Positions 33,498 through 43,017 of a DNA stretch of 64,000 nucleotides are shown in pieces. This DNA is from Halegenticoccus soli (GTDB taxonomy: Archaea > Halobacteriota > Halobacteria > Halobacteriales > Haloferacaceae). The position numbers and the translations under genes were made by a program. Where the stretch lies: assembly GCF_002844195.1 (NCBI RefSeq), contig NZ_PEND01000007.1:62001-126000 (forward strand), read 5' to 3'. Each line of letters starts with the position of its first letter. Position 1 is the first letter of the stretch. The notes under the pieces were generated by a model. It did not search any database and was not told the DNA's origin. It saw only the letters and a list, made by a program, of their open reading frames with translations.

Positions 33498-34517
33498 CTA
33501 CGCGGACGCGCCGGCGAGCCGATCGAGCGTTTGTTCCGTTTCGTCCACGAGGTCGGCGACGATCCGGCCGGCCGGTCGCGCGTCTCCGACGAGTCCGGCG
33601 CTCTGTCCCGCGAACAGCGCCATTGCCTCGACATCGCCCGTCACGTCTGGCGTCGCCAGCGCCTCGTCGTACCGCTCGATGGCGTTTCCCTCGGCATCCG
33701 TCGCGACGACGCCGTCCTCGTCGGGTCGATCACCCGGAGCCGGTTGCCCCGCGGCCTCCCACCGCTCGACGGTGCTGTTCCTGAGAACCCGGTGCGGCAT
33801 CCCCGGCCAGCCTTTATCGAACAGATCGGAGTAGTACGTCCCCGTCTCGTCCGTCTCGGCGACCCGGCGGCGGTACCTCCCGTGAACGACCGCCTCCTCG
33901 CTCGCCACGAACCGCGTTCCGAGCCAGGCCCCGTCGGCGCCGAGCGCGAGCGCCGCCGCGACCCCCCGGCCGTCCGCGATGCCGCCGGCCGCGACGACCG
34001 GAGTCTCCGGAACTGCGTCGACGACGCGCGGAACGAGTGGCATCGTCGCGACCTCACTCTGCACGTGACCCCCGGCCTCCCAACCCTGTGCGACCACGAT
34101 GTCTACCCCGGCGTCGACGGCCGCCCGCGCCTCCGCGGCGCTCCCTACGGTCTGCAAGGCGACGCCCCCTGCGTCGTGGACCGCGTCGACGTAGGATGAC
34201 GCGTCCCCGAACGAGAAGGAGAATATCTCGGCTCCGGCGTCGAGACAGGCGTTGAGGTGCGTCGCGGTGTCGATCCGCTTCGTGCGCTCGTCGAGGACAA
34301 GGTTCACCCCGAACGGACTGTCGGTTCGTTCCCGGGTGCGACGGATGACCGCCTTCGTCTCGTCAAGCTCGCGCCACGTAACCGCGAGCGTACCGAGCCC
34401 GCCCGCGTCGGAGACGGCGGCGGCGAGTTCGGGACACGTCGCGCTCCCGATGGGCGCTTGGACGACGGGGGAATCGACTCCGAGCGCGTCGCAAAATGGT
34501 GTATCGAGCGCTGTCAC
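33498..34517 (-). CDS. Nitronate-monooxygenase-like flavoprotein
   Basis: The 339-residue TIM-barrel protein is of the 2-nitropropane dioxygenase family, which binds FMN. Landmarks are DSPVVQAPIGSATCPELAAA, DIVVAQGWEAGGHVQS and PVVAAGGIADGRGVAAALAL with GADGAWLGTRFV. These enzymes oxidise alkyl nitronates or act as related reductases. The true substrate is unknown. The start is GTG at 34517, giving TALDTPFCDALG. The gene ends one base from the hflX stop, convergent. The 242 bp upstream to moaC are empty. Confidence 0.9.
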   Translation of the reverse strand: MTALDTPFCDALGVDSPVVQAPIGSATCPELAAAVSDAGGLGTLAVTWRELDETKAVIRRTRERTDSPFGVNLVLDERTKRIDTATHLNACLDAGAEIFSFSFGDASSYVDAVHDAGGVALQTVGSAAEARAAVDAGVDIVVAQGWEAGGHVQSEVATMPLVPRVVDAVPETPVVAAGGIADGRGVAAALALGADGAWLGTRFVASEEAVVHGRYRRRVAETDETGTYYSDLFDKGWPGMPHRVLRNSTVERWEAAGQPAPGDRPDEDGVVATDAEGNAIERYDEALATPDVTGDVEAMALFAGQSAGLVGDARPAGRIVADLVDETEQTLDRLAGASA

Positions 34518-34759
34518 GGGACGGCGTTCGCGCCAACCCGAGTTAGCTTCTCGGTTCGTCGCCGCCGACGCGAGCGATCCCGTCGGGGGCGAGGGTTCAA
34601 GTACCGAGACGGGACCACTCGGTCCCGTGCGGTGAACGCGGCCGCGAAGCGCTCCGCGGGAGTACGGCACGCCGCTTCGCGCGTGTCGAGTGCCGTCTGT
34701 TCGCACCGGTTCTCCCTCGGACAGGGACGCGACTCGGAATCGGCGACGGAGCGGCCGGG

Positions 34760-35305
34760 CTACTCCGGCGTCCGTTTCTCCTTCTCTACGACCCGAACGT
34801 CCGAGATTCGCGTGCCCGGATACTGCCCCTCGTCGTCCTTCTCGGCGGCCTTCACCATGTCCCACACCACGTTCAGGCCGGTCGTGACGCCCTCCAGCGC
34901 CTCCATCTCGCAGCCGGTCTTCCCGGTCGTCTCGACCGCGACGGTGAGGACGACCCGGTCGTCCCGCACCTCGAACTCGGTGTCGACGTTGGTGATCGGG
35001 ATCTGGTGGCACATCGGGATCGTCTCCCAGGTGTGTTTGACCGCCTGGATCGCGCCGATCCGGGCCGTGGCGAGCACGTCGCCCTTCTCGATCTCGGCGG
35101 CGGACGGCGTTTCGCCCACCCTCCCGTCGTTCCGCTTTACCGCCTCGATCGTCTCGGGCCGCAGGCGGATCTCTCCCCGCGCGACGGCCCGCCTGGCCGT
35201 GTCGGGCTTCCCGCCCACGTCGACCATCTGGACGTTACCGCGGTCGTCGGTGTGAGTGAGCTCCGCGTTCGGCTCAGAGTCGCCGGACTCCGTCCCCTCA
35301 GACAT
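34760..35305 (-). CDS. moaC: Molybdenum cofactor biosynthesis protein MoaC
   Basis: The 181-residue enzyme forms cyclic pyranopterin phosphate from the MoaA product. The family motifs are present: VQMVDVGGKPDTARRAVARG, MCHQIPITNVDTEF and KTGCEMEALEGVTTGLNVVW. The start at 35305 is preceded by the nnr stop, with an 8-bp overlap, so it is translated with the metabolite-repair enzyme. An upstream ATG at 35314 is possible. No other Mo-cofactor gene is here. Confidence 0.94.
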   Translation of the reverse strand: MSEGTESGDSEPNAELTHTDDRGNVQMVDVGGKPDTARRAVARGEIRLRPETIEAVKRNDGRVGETPSAAEIEKGDVLATARIGAIQAVKHTWETIPMCHQIPITNVDTEFEVRDDRVVLTVAVETTGKTGCEMEALEGVTTGLNVVWDMVKAAEKDDEGQYPGTRISDVRVVEKEKRTPE

Positions 35306-36737
35306 CAGTCTCACCTCCGAGCGCGAGGGGGAGTTCGTCCACCATCTGCGACGCGGTGAAGCCGTAGCCCCGCTTCTCGAACGCGAGATCCCCGGCGCGT
35401 CCGTTAGCGTAGGAGGCGATGGCCGCCGCCTCGAACGGTTCGTGCACGGCGGCGAGTGCGGCGGTCGCGCCGGCCAGCACGTCGCCGGTTCCGCCGACGG
35501 TCATCCCCGGGTTGCCGGACCGCGAGACGCGGGTCCGCTCGCCGTCGGAGATGACGTCGTAGGCGCTCTTCACGAGCAGAACGTGTCCCAGTTCGGCGGC
35601 GAACGCCTCGACCAGGTCCGTCCGCTCGCGCCAGTCGTCGCTCGTCTCGCCGCCCATATCCCGGAGTTCGCCCTGGTGCGGCGTACAGATCAGCTCCGCC
35701 TCGGTGCTGACCTCGGGGACGACCCTGAGCGCGTCGGCGTCGACGACGGCCGTCCCGTCGAACTCCGAGAGGAATCTCCGGACGGCGTCCGTCGTCTCGG
35801 CGGCGTCTCCGAGTCCGGGGCCGATGACGACGACGTCCTTTCCGTCGGCCATGGACAGGAGGCTCTCAACGTGGTCCGGGACGAGGTGGTCGCCGTCGAG
35901 CGGATGGACGATGAGATCCGGCTCGTAGCCCTTGATCGCCTCGGCGACCGACTCGGGGCAGGCGACGTTCGCCAGGTCGCCCCCCGCACGGAGCACCGCC
36001 ATCGCGGACAGGGCGGGCGCGCCGGAGAACGGACCGCCCCCGATCACGAGCACGTCGCCGTTTTCGCCCTTGTGGCTCTCCGCCTCTCTGCCGACGCGTC
36101 GGAGGTCGCCGGGACCGACGAACAGCTCCGCGGCCGCCGGGATGCCGATGTCGGCGACGGTGACCTCCGCGTCGAGGTCCGCGAGTCCGGGTTTCGCGTC
36201 GTGGAACGTGACGACGCGATCCGCTTCGACCGCCGCGCCGTCCGCCGCGCCGGTGTCGGCGTCGACGCCCGAGGGGACGTCGACGGAAACGACGGTCGCG
36301 TCGCTTCCGTTGATCGCCGCCGCGGCGGTCGCCTCCGGCTCGCGGAGGGATCCTTTCACCCCCGTCCCGAGCATCGCGTCGACGATCACGTCGGGGGAAC
36401 CCAGGTCCAGGCTCCGCGAATCCGTGACGGTGCGGAGGTCGTACTCGGCCCGCTCCAGCGCGTCCCAGTTCTCGCGGGCGATAGTCGTCGAGATCGTCTC
36501 CGGGCGGCCGAGGAGGTGAACCGTCACGTCGTACTCGTCGAGGAAGCGGGCCGCGACGAAGGCGTCGCCGCCGTTGTTTCCCCTCCCGGCGACGATCGCG
36601 ACGTTCGCACCCGGCTCGGCCGCGTCGCGGATCGCGCGGGCGACGGCGTTGCCGCTCGACTCCATGAGCTGCTTCCGGGGGACGCCCAGCGCCTCGGCGT
36701 TCTCGTCGACCGCGGCCATCCGTTCGGAGTGGATCAT
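35298..36737 (-). CDS. nnr: Bifunctional NAD(P)H-hydrate epimerase and dehydratase
   Basis: The 479-residue protein has two domains that repair hydrated NAD(P)H. The N-terminal epimerase (1-215) has IVAGRGNNGGDAFVAARFLD and DVPSGVDADTG. The C-terminal ADP/ATP-dependent dehydratase has GDVLVIGGGPFSGAPALSAM and the ribokinase-like SGNPGMTVGGTGDVLAGATA, with the catalytic Asp in GTGD. Length and order match the fused form common in archaea. It overlaps moaC by 8 bp. Confidence 0.94.
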   Translation of the reverse strand: MIHSERMAAVDENAEALGVPRKQLMESSGNAVARAIRDAAEPGANVAIVAGRGNNGGDAFVAARFLDEYDVTVHLLGRPETISTTIARENWDALERAEYDLRTVTDSRSLDLGSPDVIVDAMLGTGVKGSLREPEATAAAAINGSDATVVSVDVPSGVDADTGAADGAAVEADRVVTFHDAKPGLADLDAEVTVADIGIPAAAELFVGPGDLRRVGREAESHKGENGDVLVIGGGPFSGAPALSAMAVLRAGGDLANVACPESVAEAIKGYEPDLIVHPLDGDHLVPDHVESLLSMADGKDVVVIGPGLGDAAETTDAVRRFLSEFDGTAVVDADALRVVPEVSTEAELICTPHQGELRDMGGETSDDWRERTDLVEAFAAELGHVLLVKSAYDVISDGERTRVSRSGNPGMTVGGTGDVLAGATAALAAVHEPFEAAAIASYANGRAGDLAFEKRGYGFTASQMVDELPLALGGETDV

Positions 36738-36845
36738 ACGCGATCTTCTACCGGGCGGGCGTTAACGTATGTGGTGGCGGTCGACGACCGATCGCCGCCG
36801 GGCCGATTCGCAACGCTTGAACACCCCGTCGACGAACGACCGAGC

Positions 36846-38045
36846 GTGACACGACGGCTCTTCGGGACGCTCTGCGGGCTCGTCTTCCTCGTCAACTTCG
36901 GGCGGACAGCGTTCGCGCCGCTCGTGGAGACGTTCCAGGGCGCGTTCGGCGTGGGGCCCGCCGCCGTCGGCCTCGTCACGACGCTCGTCTGGGTGGGAAC
37001 CGCCGTTCCCCGCATCCCGGTTGGATACCTGCTGACGCGCGTCCCGCGACACCACGTCGTCCTCGGAACCGGCGCGCTGCTCGCGGCTGCTGCGGCGTTC
37101 ACCGCCGCGGCGACTTCGCTGTTCGCGCTCCGCGTCGGCGCGTTCGCCATCGGCGTCGCGTCGGGGGCGTACTTCGTCGCCGCCGTCCCGCTGGTCGGCG
37201 AACTCTATCCCGACGCGCTCGGTCGGGCCGTCGGCGTTCACGGCACCGCGAGCCAGCTCGCGGCCGTCGTCGCCCCGGTCGTCACGGTCACCCTGGTCGC
37301 GTCGTACTCCTGGCGCGCCGTCTTCTGGCTGCTCGCCGCCTTCGCGGTGCTCCTCACGCTCGCGCTCGTCGGCGTGCTTCGGGCCCGCGGCGGGGCCCCG
37401 GCTGAAGCCGCCGCTGACCGCGATTTCGTCGGCGCGCTCGCGCACTGGCGGATCATCCTCCTGGGCATCGTGATGGTGGGCGCGATGGGGTTCGTCTGGC
37501 AGGGTCTGTTCAACTTCTACGTGTCGTACATGGTGGACGGGAAAGGGCTCTCGGGGGCGGCGGCCGGAACGCTTCTGACGGTGATTTTCGCGGCCGGCGT
37601 GCCCGCGTTCTGGTTCAGCGGCCGGCTCGCGGATCGCCTCCCCCACGTGCCGTACATCCTCGCGATCCACGCCGCCTTCGTCGTCTGCCTGTTCGCGCTC
37701 ACGAGCGCCTCCTCGTTCGCCGCGCTCGCCGTCGTGACGGCGATCACGGGGTACGTCGTCCACAGCCTGTTTCCGGCCCTCGACACGTACATGCTCGATT
37801 CGCTGCCCGCGTCGAACCGCGGCGCCGCCTACGCCGTGTTCAGCGGCAGCGCCCTCCTGATCGAAGCCAACGGGAGCGGCGTCGTCGGCGTCCTCCGCGG
37901 ACTCGGATTCGCGTTCGACGACGTGTTCGCGGGGTTCGCGGTCTGTCTGCTCGTCGTCCTCGCGGCGCTCACCGGGCTGTACCTGGCGGGTCGGATCCCC
38001 GAGACGCGCGCCGATCAGCCCGACTCGGACGCGCTGAACCCTTGA
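36846..38045 (+). CDS. Major facilitator superfamily transporter
   Basis: The 399-residue protein has 12 predicted membrane helices in two halves. The first half contains RTAFAPLVETFQGAFGVGPA and GYLLTRVPRHHVVLGTGALL, the loop 2-3 region of MFS carriers. A central polar loop follows residue 175, and the second half has GLFNFYVSYMVDGKGLSGAA. The substrate is unknown. The start GTG at 36846 is the one that lets the first helix begin a few residues in. It is divergent from nnr. Confidence 0.88.
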   Translation: MTRRLFGTLCGLVFLVNFGRTAFAPLVETFQGAFGVGPAAVGLVTTLVWVGTAVPRIPVGYLLTRVPRHHVVLGTGALLAAAAAFTAAATSLFALRVGAFAIGVASGAYFVAAVPLVGELYPDALGRAVGVHGTASQLAAVVAPVVTVTLVASYSWRAVFWLLAAFAVLLTLALVGVLRARGGAPAEAAADRDFVGALAHWRIILLGIVMVGAMGFVWQGLFNFYVSYMVDGKGLSGAAAGTLLTVIFAAGVPAFWFSGRLADRLPHVPYILAIHAAFVVCLFALTSASSFAALAVVTAITGYVVHSLFPALDTYMLDSLPASNRGAAYAVFSGSALLIEANGSGVVGVLRGLGFAFDDVFAGFAVCLLVVLAALTGLYLAGRIPETRADQPDSDALNP

Positions 38046-38099
38046 GCTCGGACGCCTCGACGCAATTATTGTCAGCGTTCGTCAACTATTTCCGAAGGG

Positions 38100-38106
38100 T
38101 TTAGTA
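38100..38106 (+). promoter_or_regulatory. TATA-like element of the regulator gene
   Basis: TTTAGTA at 38100-38106 lies 22 nt before the ATG at 38129, a usual distance for a leaderless start. GGAGG at 38113-38117 might act as a ribosome-binding site if the message starts further upstream, but its 11-nt gap to the ATG makes that weaker. Confidence 0.4.
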
Positions 38107-38128
38107 CGCCTCGGAGGAACGATCCAAT

Positions 38129-38731
38129 ATGTCAGGGCTGCTACCGTCTGACACGGACACCACGCAGTCGCAGGGCGGCGATCTCCGCGTGCTCTGGCTC
38201 GACGACGAGGAGTCCGAACGGCTCATCAGTTCGCTGTCGTCGGACACAGCCCGATCAATCCTCACGGCCCTCCACGACCATCCCGCGACCGCCTCCGAAC
38301 TCGCCGAGGAGATCGACACCTCGCTTCAGAACGTCCGTCACCACCTGAAGAACCTCCAGGAGGCGGGGCTCGTCCGGATCGCCGACACGCGCTACTCGGT
38401 GAAAGGACGCGAGATGAACGTGTACGGTCCGGCGGACGACTCGCTCGTCGTGTGCGTGGGCCGCGAGGACGATCGGTCGACGTTTCTCGACTCGCTGCAG
38501 CGGCTCATCGGCGCGGTCGCCCTGCTCGGAATCGCGAGCCTCGTCGTTCAGGCCGCGTTCGGTCCCGCGGTCGCAGATCTCGGCGGGCCCGGGACGGCGC
38601 CGCGCGTCGGCGACAGCTTCGGATCCGCCGCGGACCCCGTGCTGGGGCTCCTCCCGCCCGGCGCGGCCTTCTTCGCCGGCGGGCTGCTCGTGCTGGCGCT
38701 CGTGGCCGCCTGGGACGCCTTCCGACGGTGA
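38129..38731 (+). CDS. Winged-helix regulator with two membrane helices
   Basis: The 200-residue protein has an ArsR-like winged helix (residues 30-110) with ATASELAEEIDTSLQNVRHH as recognition part and a wing around ADTRYSVKGREMNVYGPADD. Two hydrophobic helices follow (LIGAVALLGIASLVVQAAFG and PGAAFFAGGLLVLALVAAWD). It is a membrane-tethered DNA-binding protein, so it may sense a surface signal or a membrane-bound partner. The S8-like protein gene follows after 42 bp in the same direction, which suggests a linked pair. Confidence 0.86.
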   Translation: MSGLLPSDTDTTQSQGGDLRVLWLDDEESERLISSLSSDTARSILTALHDHPATASELAEEIDTSLQNVRHHLKNLQEAGLVRIADTRYSVKGREMNVYGPADDSLVVCVGREDDRSTFLDSLQRLIGAVALLGIASLVVQAAFGPAVADLGGPGTAPRVGDSFGSAADPVLGLLPPGAAFFAGGLLVLALVAAWDAFRR

Positions 38732-38773
38732 CGCGATGACAGTTCCCGTCCGCTCCGCCGCGGAGGTGCGGCG

Positions 38774-40438
38774 ATGAGCCGTCGGCGCGGATCGATCGCC
38801 GTCGCGGTCGACCTGGCGTTCGTCGCGCTGCTCGTCGCGGCTTCGGTCGTCACGGGGTTCGGCGGCCTGATAGTGTACGCGGTGCCGACCGAACCGGCGG
38901 GGGACGGGTACGGGCTCGACTCGCTGTACGTCCTCGAACCCCCCGGCGCGGACGGCGCGACCGTACCGCCGCCCGGAAGCGGCGGGAATCCGGGCGCGGA
39001 GCGGCGGTTCGTCGCCGGCCTCGAAGCGATCGGGGCGACCGAGCTCCACGAGCGCGGCGTCACCGGCGAGGGCGTGAAAGTCGGCGTCATCGGCAGCGGC
39101 TTCGATCCCCGACACCCGTCGATTGCGGGCAACGTGGCCGCCCGCGATCGTATCGACGCGGACGCGTCGGACGCGGCCGACGAGACCGCCCACGACACGG
39201 CCGTCGCCGAGATCGTCTCCCGGACCGCGCCGGGCGCGGACCTCTACCTCGTGGAGATCGGAACGGAGCCGACGCCGGAGCGGTACGCCGCCGCGATCGA
39301 GTGGCTCCTCGCGAACGACGTCGACGTGATCGTCGACTCCGGGAGCTACTTCCCCCCGACGATGGAGGGGATGGACCGGATCACCGACGCCGCCGACAAC
39401 GCGTCGGCGCAGGGAGTCGTGTTCGTCACCTCGGCCGGGAACTACGCCGAGCGACACTGGGCCGGGACGGACGCCGGGGAGGGATGGGCGTCCTTCGCTT
39501 CCGGAATCGAGGCGAACCCCCTCGCCGGCGGCGATCCGGTTCGGGGACGCGTCTCGCTCCGCCTCTACTGGAACTCGTCGGCGGATTACGACCTGTACCT
39601 CTATCGCCACGTCCGGGGCGGAGAGGACCCCGTCGTCGCGAAGTCGACCCGGCGGCAGTCCCGAAACGACAGCCTCCCGGCCTCCGAAGCGATCGACGCC
39701 GCGGTGCCGAAGGGGACGTACTACGTCGCCGTGTACGCCCGCGCCGGCGCGGCGAACGACACCCACACCCACCTCCGCCTGTTCTCGACGCGCCACTCGC
39801 TCGGATACGCGACGCCCGAGGGGAGCCTGGTCGCGCCGGCGACGAGCGATCGGGTCATCGCGGTCGGCGCGTTCGACGCCGACGGCGGCGCGACCCGCGC
39901 TTACAGCTCCCGCGGCGCGTCGGCCGGCGAGGTCGACGTCGGCGCGCCCGACGGCGTCGAGACGGCCGTCGCGGGACGGTTCTACGGCACGTCGGCAGCC
40001 GCGCCCTTCGTCGCCGGAACCGCGGCGCTGATGGAGGCGAGCGCCGGCGATCTCTCCCCCGAGGAGACGCGGCGAATCCTCCACGAGACGGCCCGCGCGT
40101 CGGACGGCGCGAAGCGGATCGACGCGCTCGCCGCCGTCGAGGCGGCGTCGGGTGCGGTCCGGCGACCGGCCGAAGCGTACGACGCGACGTCCGACGGGAA
40201 CGGGACCGCCGCCTCGACGGCCGCCTCCGACGGGAACGAGACCACCGCCTCGACGGCAGCCTCCGACGAGAGCGAGACCGCCGGCGCGAACGCCGACGCG
40301 AATACCGCGGACGGCGCGCCGGAGAACGAGTCAGCCCGCGATTCGGCGAAGACGACCGCAGAGCGGCGGGCGTCCGCGGGCGAGTCTGCCGCCCCGGAGC
40401 ACGGAACGGGATGCGACGGAACGGCGGCGTCCGGCTGA
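38774..40438 (+). CDS. S8 (subtilisin-like) peptidase homologue lacking the catalytic Asp
   Basis: The 554-residue protein has an N-terminal membrane helix (VDLAFVALLVAASVVTGFGG) and a subtilase domain from about residue 85. The catalytic Ser motif YGTSAAAPFVAGTAALM (near 406) and the oxyanion Asn in VFVTSAGNYAE are present. The His region is AHDTAVAEIV, with His140 but not the usual HGTH. The D-T/S-G motif reads VGVIGSGFDPRHP, where Gly replaces Asp. It may be inactive or use Asp111. The last 90 residues are a low-complexity tail with 12-residue repeats. It follows a membrane-bound regulator. Confidence 0.85.
   Translation: MSRRRGSIAVAVDLAFVALLVAASVVTGFGGLIVYAVPTEPAGDGYGLDSLYVLEPPGADGATVPPPGSGGNPGAERRFVAGLEAIGATELHERGVTGEGVKVGVIGSGFDPRHPSIAGNVAARDRIDADASDAADETAHDTAVAEIVSRTAPGADLYLVEIGTEPTPERYAAAIEWLLANDVDVIVDSGSYFPPTMEGMDRITDAADNASAQGVVFVTSAGNYAERHWAGTDAGEGWASFASGIEANPLAGGDPVRGRVSLRLYWNSSADYDLYLYRHVRGGEDPVVAKSTRRQSRNDSLPASEAIDAAVPKGTYYVAVYARAGAANDTHTHLRLFSTRHSLGYATPEGSLVAPATSDRVIAVGAFDADGGATRAYSSRGASAGEVDVGAPDGVETAVAGRFYGTSAAAPFVAGTAALMEASAGDLSPEETRRILHETARASDGAKRIDALAAVEAASGAVRRPAEAYDATSDGNGTAASTAASDGNETTASTAASDESETAGANADANTADGAPENESARDSAKTTAERRASAGESAAPEHGTGCDGTAASG
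40190..40282 (+). repeat. 36-bp tandem repeat in the S8 gene tail
   Basis: Units at 40190-40225 and 40226-40261, with a partial third to 40282, encode SDGNGTAASTAA, SDGNETTASTAA and SDESETA. The repeat makes a Ser/Thr/Asp-rich stalk that could be glycosylated if outside the cell. Confidence 0.85.
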
Positions 40439-40460
40439 CCGGTCCGCGAGTTTATACCCG

Positions 40461-42998
40461 ATGACGGGACCAGTCTCCGACACCGATAAGCGTGACCGGG
40501 AGCGAGGACTGGACGTGAGCTGGCGCACCGTCTTCGGACACGGAGAGCCGTATCCCGAGCAGGCAGACGGCATCGAAGCCGCGATCGAGGCCGCCGACGC
40601 GGGCGGATTCGTCGTCGTCGAGGGAGCCTGCGGGACCGGCAAGACGATGCTGGCGCTCACCGCCGGCATCGACCGCGTGCGCGACCCGGAGTCGCCGTAC
40701 GAGCGGGTGCTCGTGCTGACGAGCGTCAAGCAGCAGCTGCGCCAGTTCGAGGACGACCTCCGGACGATCAACGGGAACTTGCCCGACGACTGGCGGCCGG
40801 TGTCCGGACTCACGCTCGTCGGGAAGGCGGACGTGTGCCCGTACAGCCGCGAGCGGACGGCCGGCGTCGACGAGTCGACGGTGTACGACCGGTGTGAGGG
40901 GCTCCGCGAGCGCACGCGGAATCTGACGGGCGAGGGCGGATCGACGACGGCCGCGGCGCTCGCCTCGCGGGCCCGACGGGCGCAGACGGGACTCGCGGAC
41001 TCGGGCCGCGGAGGAGGGGTGACGTACCTCGAAACGGCCGGGGAGCCGACGCCGTACCTCCCCGAGACGCCGGAGCACGGCGACGTCGAGTACTGCCCTT
41101 TCTACGCGCAGTTCCTCGACGACCTGCCGGAGGACGGCGACCCGGTCGAGGCCGTCCCGTTCGACGTCGAAGAGCGGGGGCTCCTCGAACCGGACGACCT
41201 CGTTTCCCTCGCGGCGGGCCGCGGGACGTGTCCCCACTCGGCGATGGGCGCGGTCCTGCCGCACGTGGAGGTCGTCATCGGCAACTACTACCACGCGTTC
41301 GACCCGACGACGGTTCGGACGTTCACCGGCGCGCTCGCGGACGAGACGACGTTCGTCGTCTGCGACGAGGCGCACATGCTCGAACCGCGCGTCCGCGACC
41401 TCGTCAGCGACGGCGTGGGGGACGCCACCCTCGGGGACGCCGAGGCCGAACTCACACGGGTGATCCAGCCGGTCGAGTTCGACGACGGCGGCGGGCGGAC
41501 CGCGGCCGACGCCGACGAGATCCGAAGCGAGCTCGCGGACTCCGACGTGACGCTCGCGGAGCTGAAGGAGACGCGGCGCTTCGTCCGCGACCTCCGAGAG
41601 GAGCTCGACCGCCGCGTGAAGGCGCACCTGGACCGCGTCCGCCCCGACTGGCGGGCCGAACTCGCCGGTGATGAATCGGCTCGCTCCACTGATCACACCG
41701 GTGGTGGATCGGCTCGGACAGGCGATCTCGCCGGCGATGGGCCGACTCGTGCCGGGAATCCCGCCGACGAGCCCCCGGCCCGTTCGGCGGGCAGCCCCTC
41801 GCTCGAAGACGCAGAAATCCCGCTGCGCGACCCCGAACAACCCGGCCCGGACGCGCTCTCGGAGTGGGCCGTCGAGGCGGGGTACGACGGCGGAACCTGG
41901 GCGCGGGCCGAGGCCGTCGGATCGCTCGTCGCCCGGGTTCTGAACGCGGTCGAAGGGGAGGACAGGCGGCGGGCAGCCCCGGCCGTCGGCCGCTTGCTCG
42001 GCGAGTGGTACCGGCTGGACCACGAGCGCTACTTCCGGGAGATCGAACTGGAGCGGACGTGGGACCGGACGGAACCGCCTGACTCCTGGCGGCGGGCGTA
42101 CAACGCCCGCCTCGCGCTGCACAACTGCGTCCCGAGCGACGCCATCGGGGAGCGCCTCGCCGAGTTCGGCGGCGGCGTCCTCATGAGCGCCACGCTCGCG
42201 CCGCTCGACGTGTTCCGGACGGTGACCGGGCTCGACTACCTCGAATCCGAGGGGCGTCCGGTCGTCGAGCGGACGTACGGCCTCTCGTTCCCGGCCGCGA
42301 ACCGCGCGAGCTTCGCAGTCGATGCGCCGAAGTTCACCTACGGCAACCGAGGCCGCCCGGGCGAGGACACCGAGGCGCGGCGCGTCCACGCGGACGCGGT
42401 CGTCGCCGTCGCCCGCTCACCCGGCAACGTCCTCGTCGGGATGCCGAGCTACGGCGAGGCCGAGTGGATCGCCGGCGTCCTGGAGCGGCGGATCGACAAG
42501 CCGGTCCTGCTCGACTCGTCGAGCGACGACGGGGAGACCGAGTCGCTCAAGGCCGACTTCTTCGGCGGCGGGGACAAGGTGCTCGTGACGAGCCTCCGCG
42601 GGACGCTGACGGAGGGCGTCGACTATCGCGGGGATCGGCTGAGCGCCGCCGTCGTCTGCGGCGTCCCGATCATCAACACGTCGAGTCCGCGGACGAAAGC
42701 CGTCCGGACGGCGTACGACAGGGAGTTCGGGTCGGGATTCGAGATCGCCCTGACGATTCCGGCGGTCCGGAAGGCGAGACAGGCCGTCGGCCGCGTCATC
42801 CGGGGTCCGGGCGAGGTCGGCGTCAGGGTGTTCGTCGACGCCAGGTACGCCCGCGAGTCGTGGAACGGCGTCCGGGAGTACTTCCCGGAGGAAGAGCGGG
42901 AGGAGTTCCAGCCGGTGAGTCCGGACATGCTCTCGTTCGGGCTCGAACGGTTCTGGGAGACGCACCGGGAGTCGGAGTCCGAATCCCGGTCCGAGTGA
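40461..42998 (+). CDS. XPD/DinG-type iron-sulfur DNA helicase
   Basis: The 845-residue protein is a superfamily 2 helicase with Walker A VVEGACGTGKTMLAL, DEAH box FVVCDEAHML and motif VI QAVGRVIRGPGEVG. Between motifs I and II it has four cysteines in ADVCPYSRER, YDRCEGL, EYCPFY and GTCPHSAMG, the pattern of the XPD/DinG 4Fe-4S cluster. It would unwind DNA 5' to 3' in repair. A repeated low-complexity linker (ARSTDHTGGGSARTGDLAGD) sits near residue 410. The start at 40461 is supported by the N-terminal SWRTVFGHGEPYPEQADGIE. Confidence 0.92.
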   Translation: MTGPVSDTDKRDRERGLDVSWRTVFGHGEPYPEQADGIEAAIEAADAGGFVVVEGACGTGKTMLALTAGIDRVRDPESPYERVLVLTSVKQQLRQFEDDLRTINGNLPDDWRPVSGLTLVGKADVCPYSRERTAGVDESTVYDRCEGLRERTRNLTGEGGSTTAAALASRARRAQTGLADSGRGGGVTYLETAGEPTPYLPETPEHGDVEYCPFYAQFLDDLPEDGDPVEAVPFDVEERGLLEPDDLVSLAAGRGTCPHSAMGAVLPHVEVVIGNYYHAFDPTTVRTFTGALADETTFVVCDEAHMLEPRVRDLVSDGVGDATLGDAEAELTRVIQPVEFDDGGGRTAADADEIRSELADSDVTLAELKETRRFVRDLREELDRRVKAHLDRVRPDWRAELAGDESARSTDHTGGGSARTGDLAGDGPTRAGNPADEPPARSAGSPSLEDAEIPLRDPEQPGPDALSEWAVEAGYDGGTWARAEAVGSLVARVLNAVEGEDRRRAAPAVGRLLGEWYRLDHERYFREIELERTWDRTEPPDSWRRAYNARLALHNCVPSDAIGERLAEFGGGVLMSATLAPLDVFRTVTGLDYLESEGRPVVERTYGLSFPAANRASFAVDAPKFTYGNRGRPGEDTEARRVHADAVVAVARSPGNVLVGMPSYGEAEWIAGVLERRIDKPVLLDSSSDDGETESLKADFFGGGDKVLVTSLRGTLTEGVDYRGDRLSAAVVCGVPIINTSSPRTKAVRTAYDREFGSGFEIALTIPAVRKARQAVGRVIRGPGEVGVRVFVDARYARESWNGVREYFPEEEREEFQPVSPDMLSFGLERFWETHRESESESRSE

Positions 42999-43017
42999 CG
43001 CCGGGATCGCCGAACGA

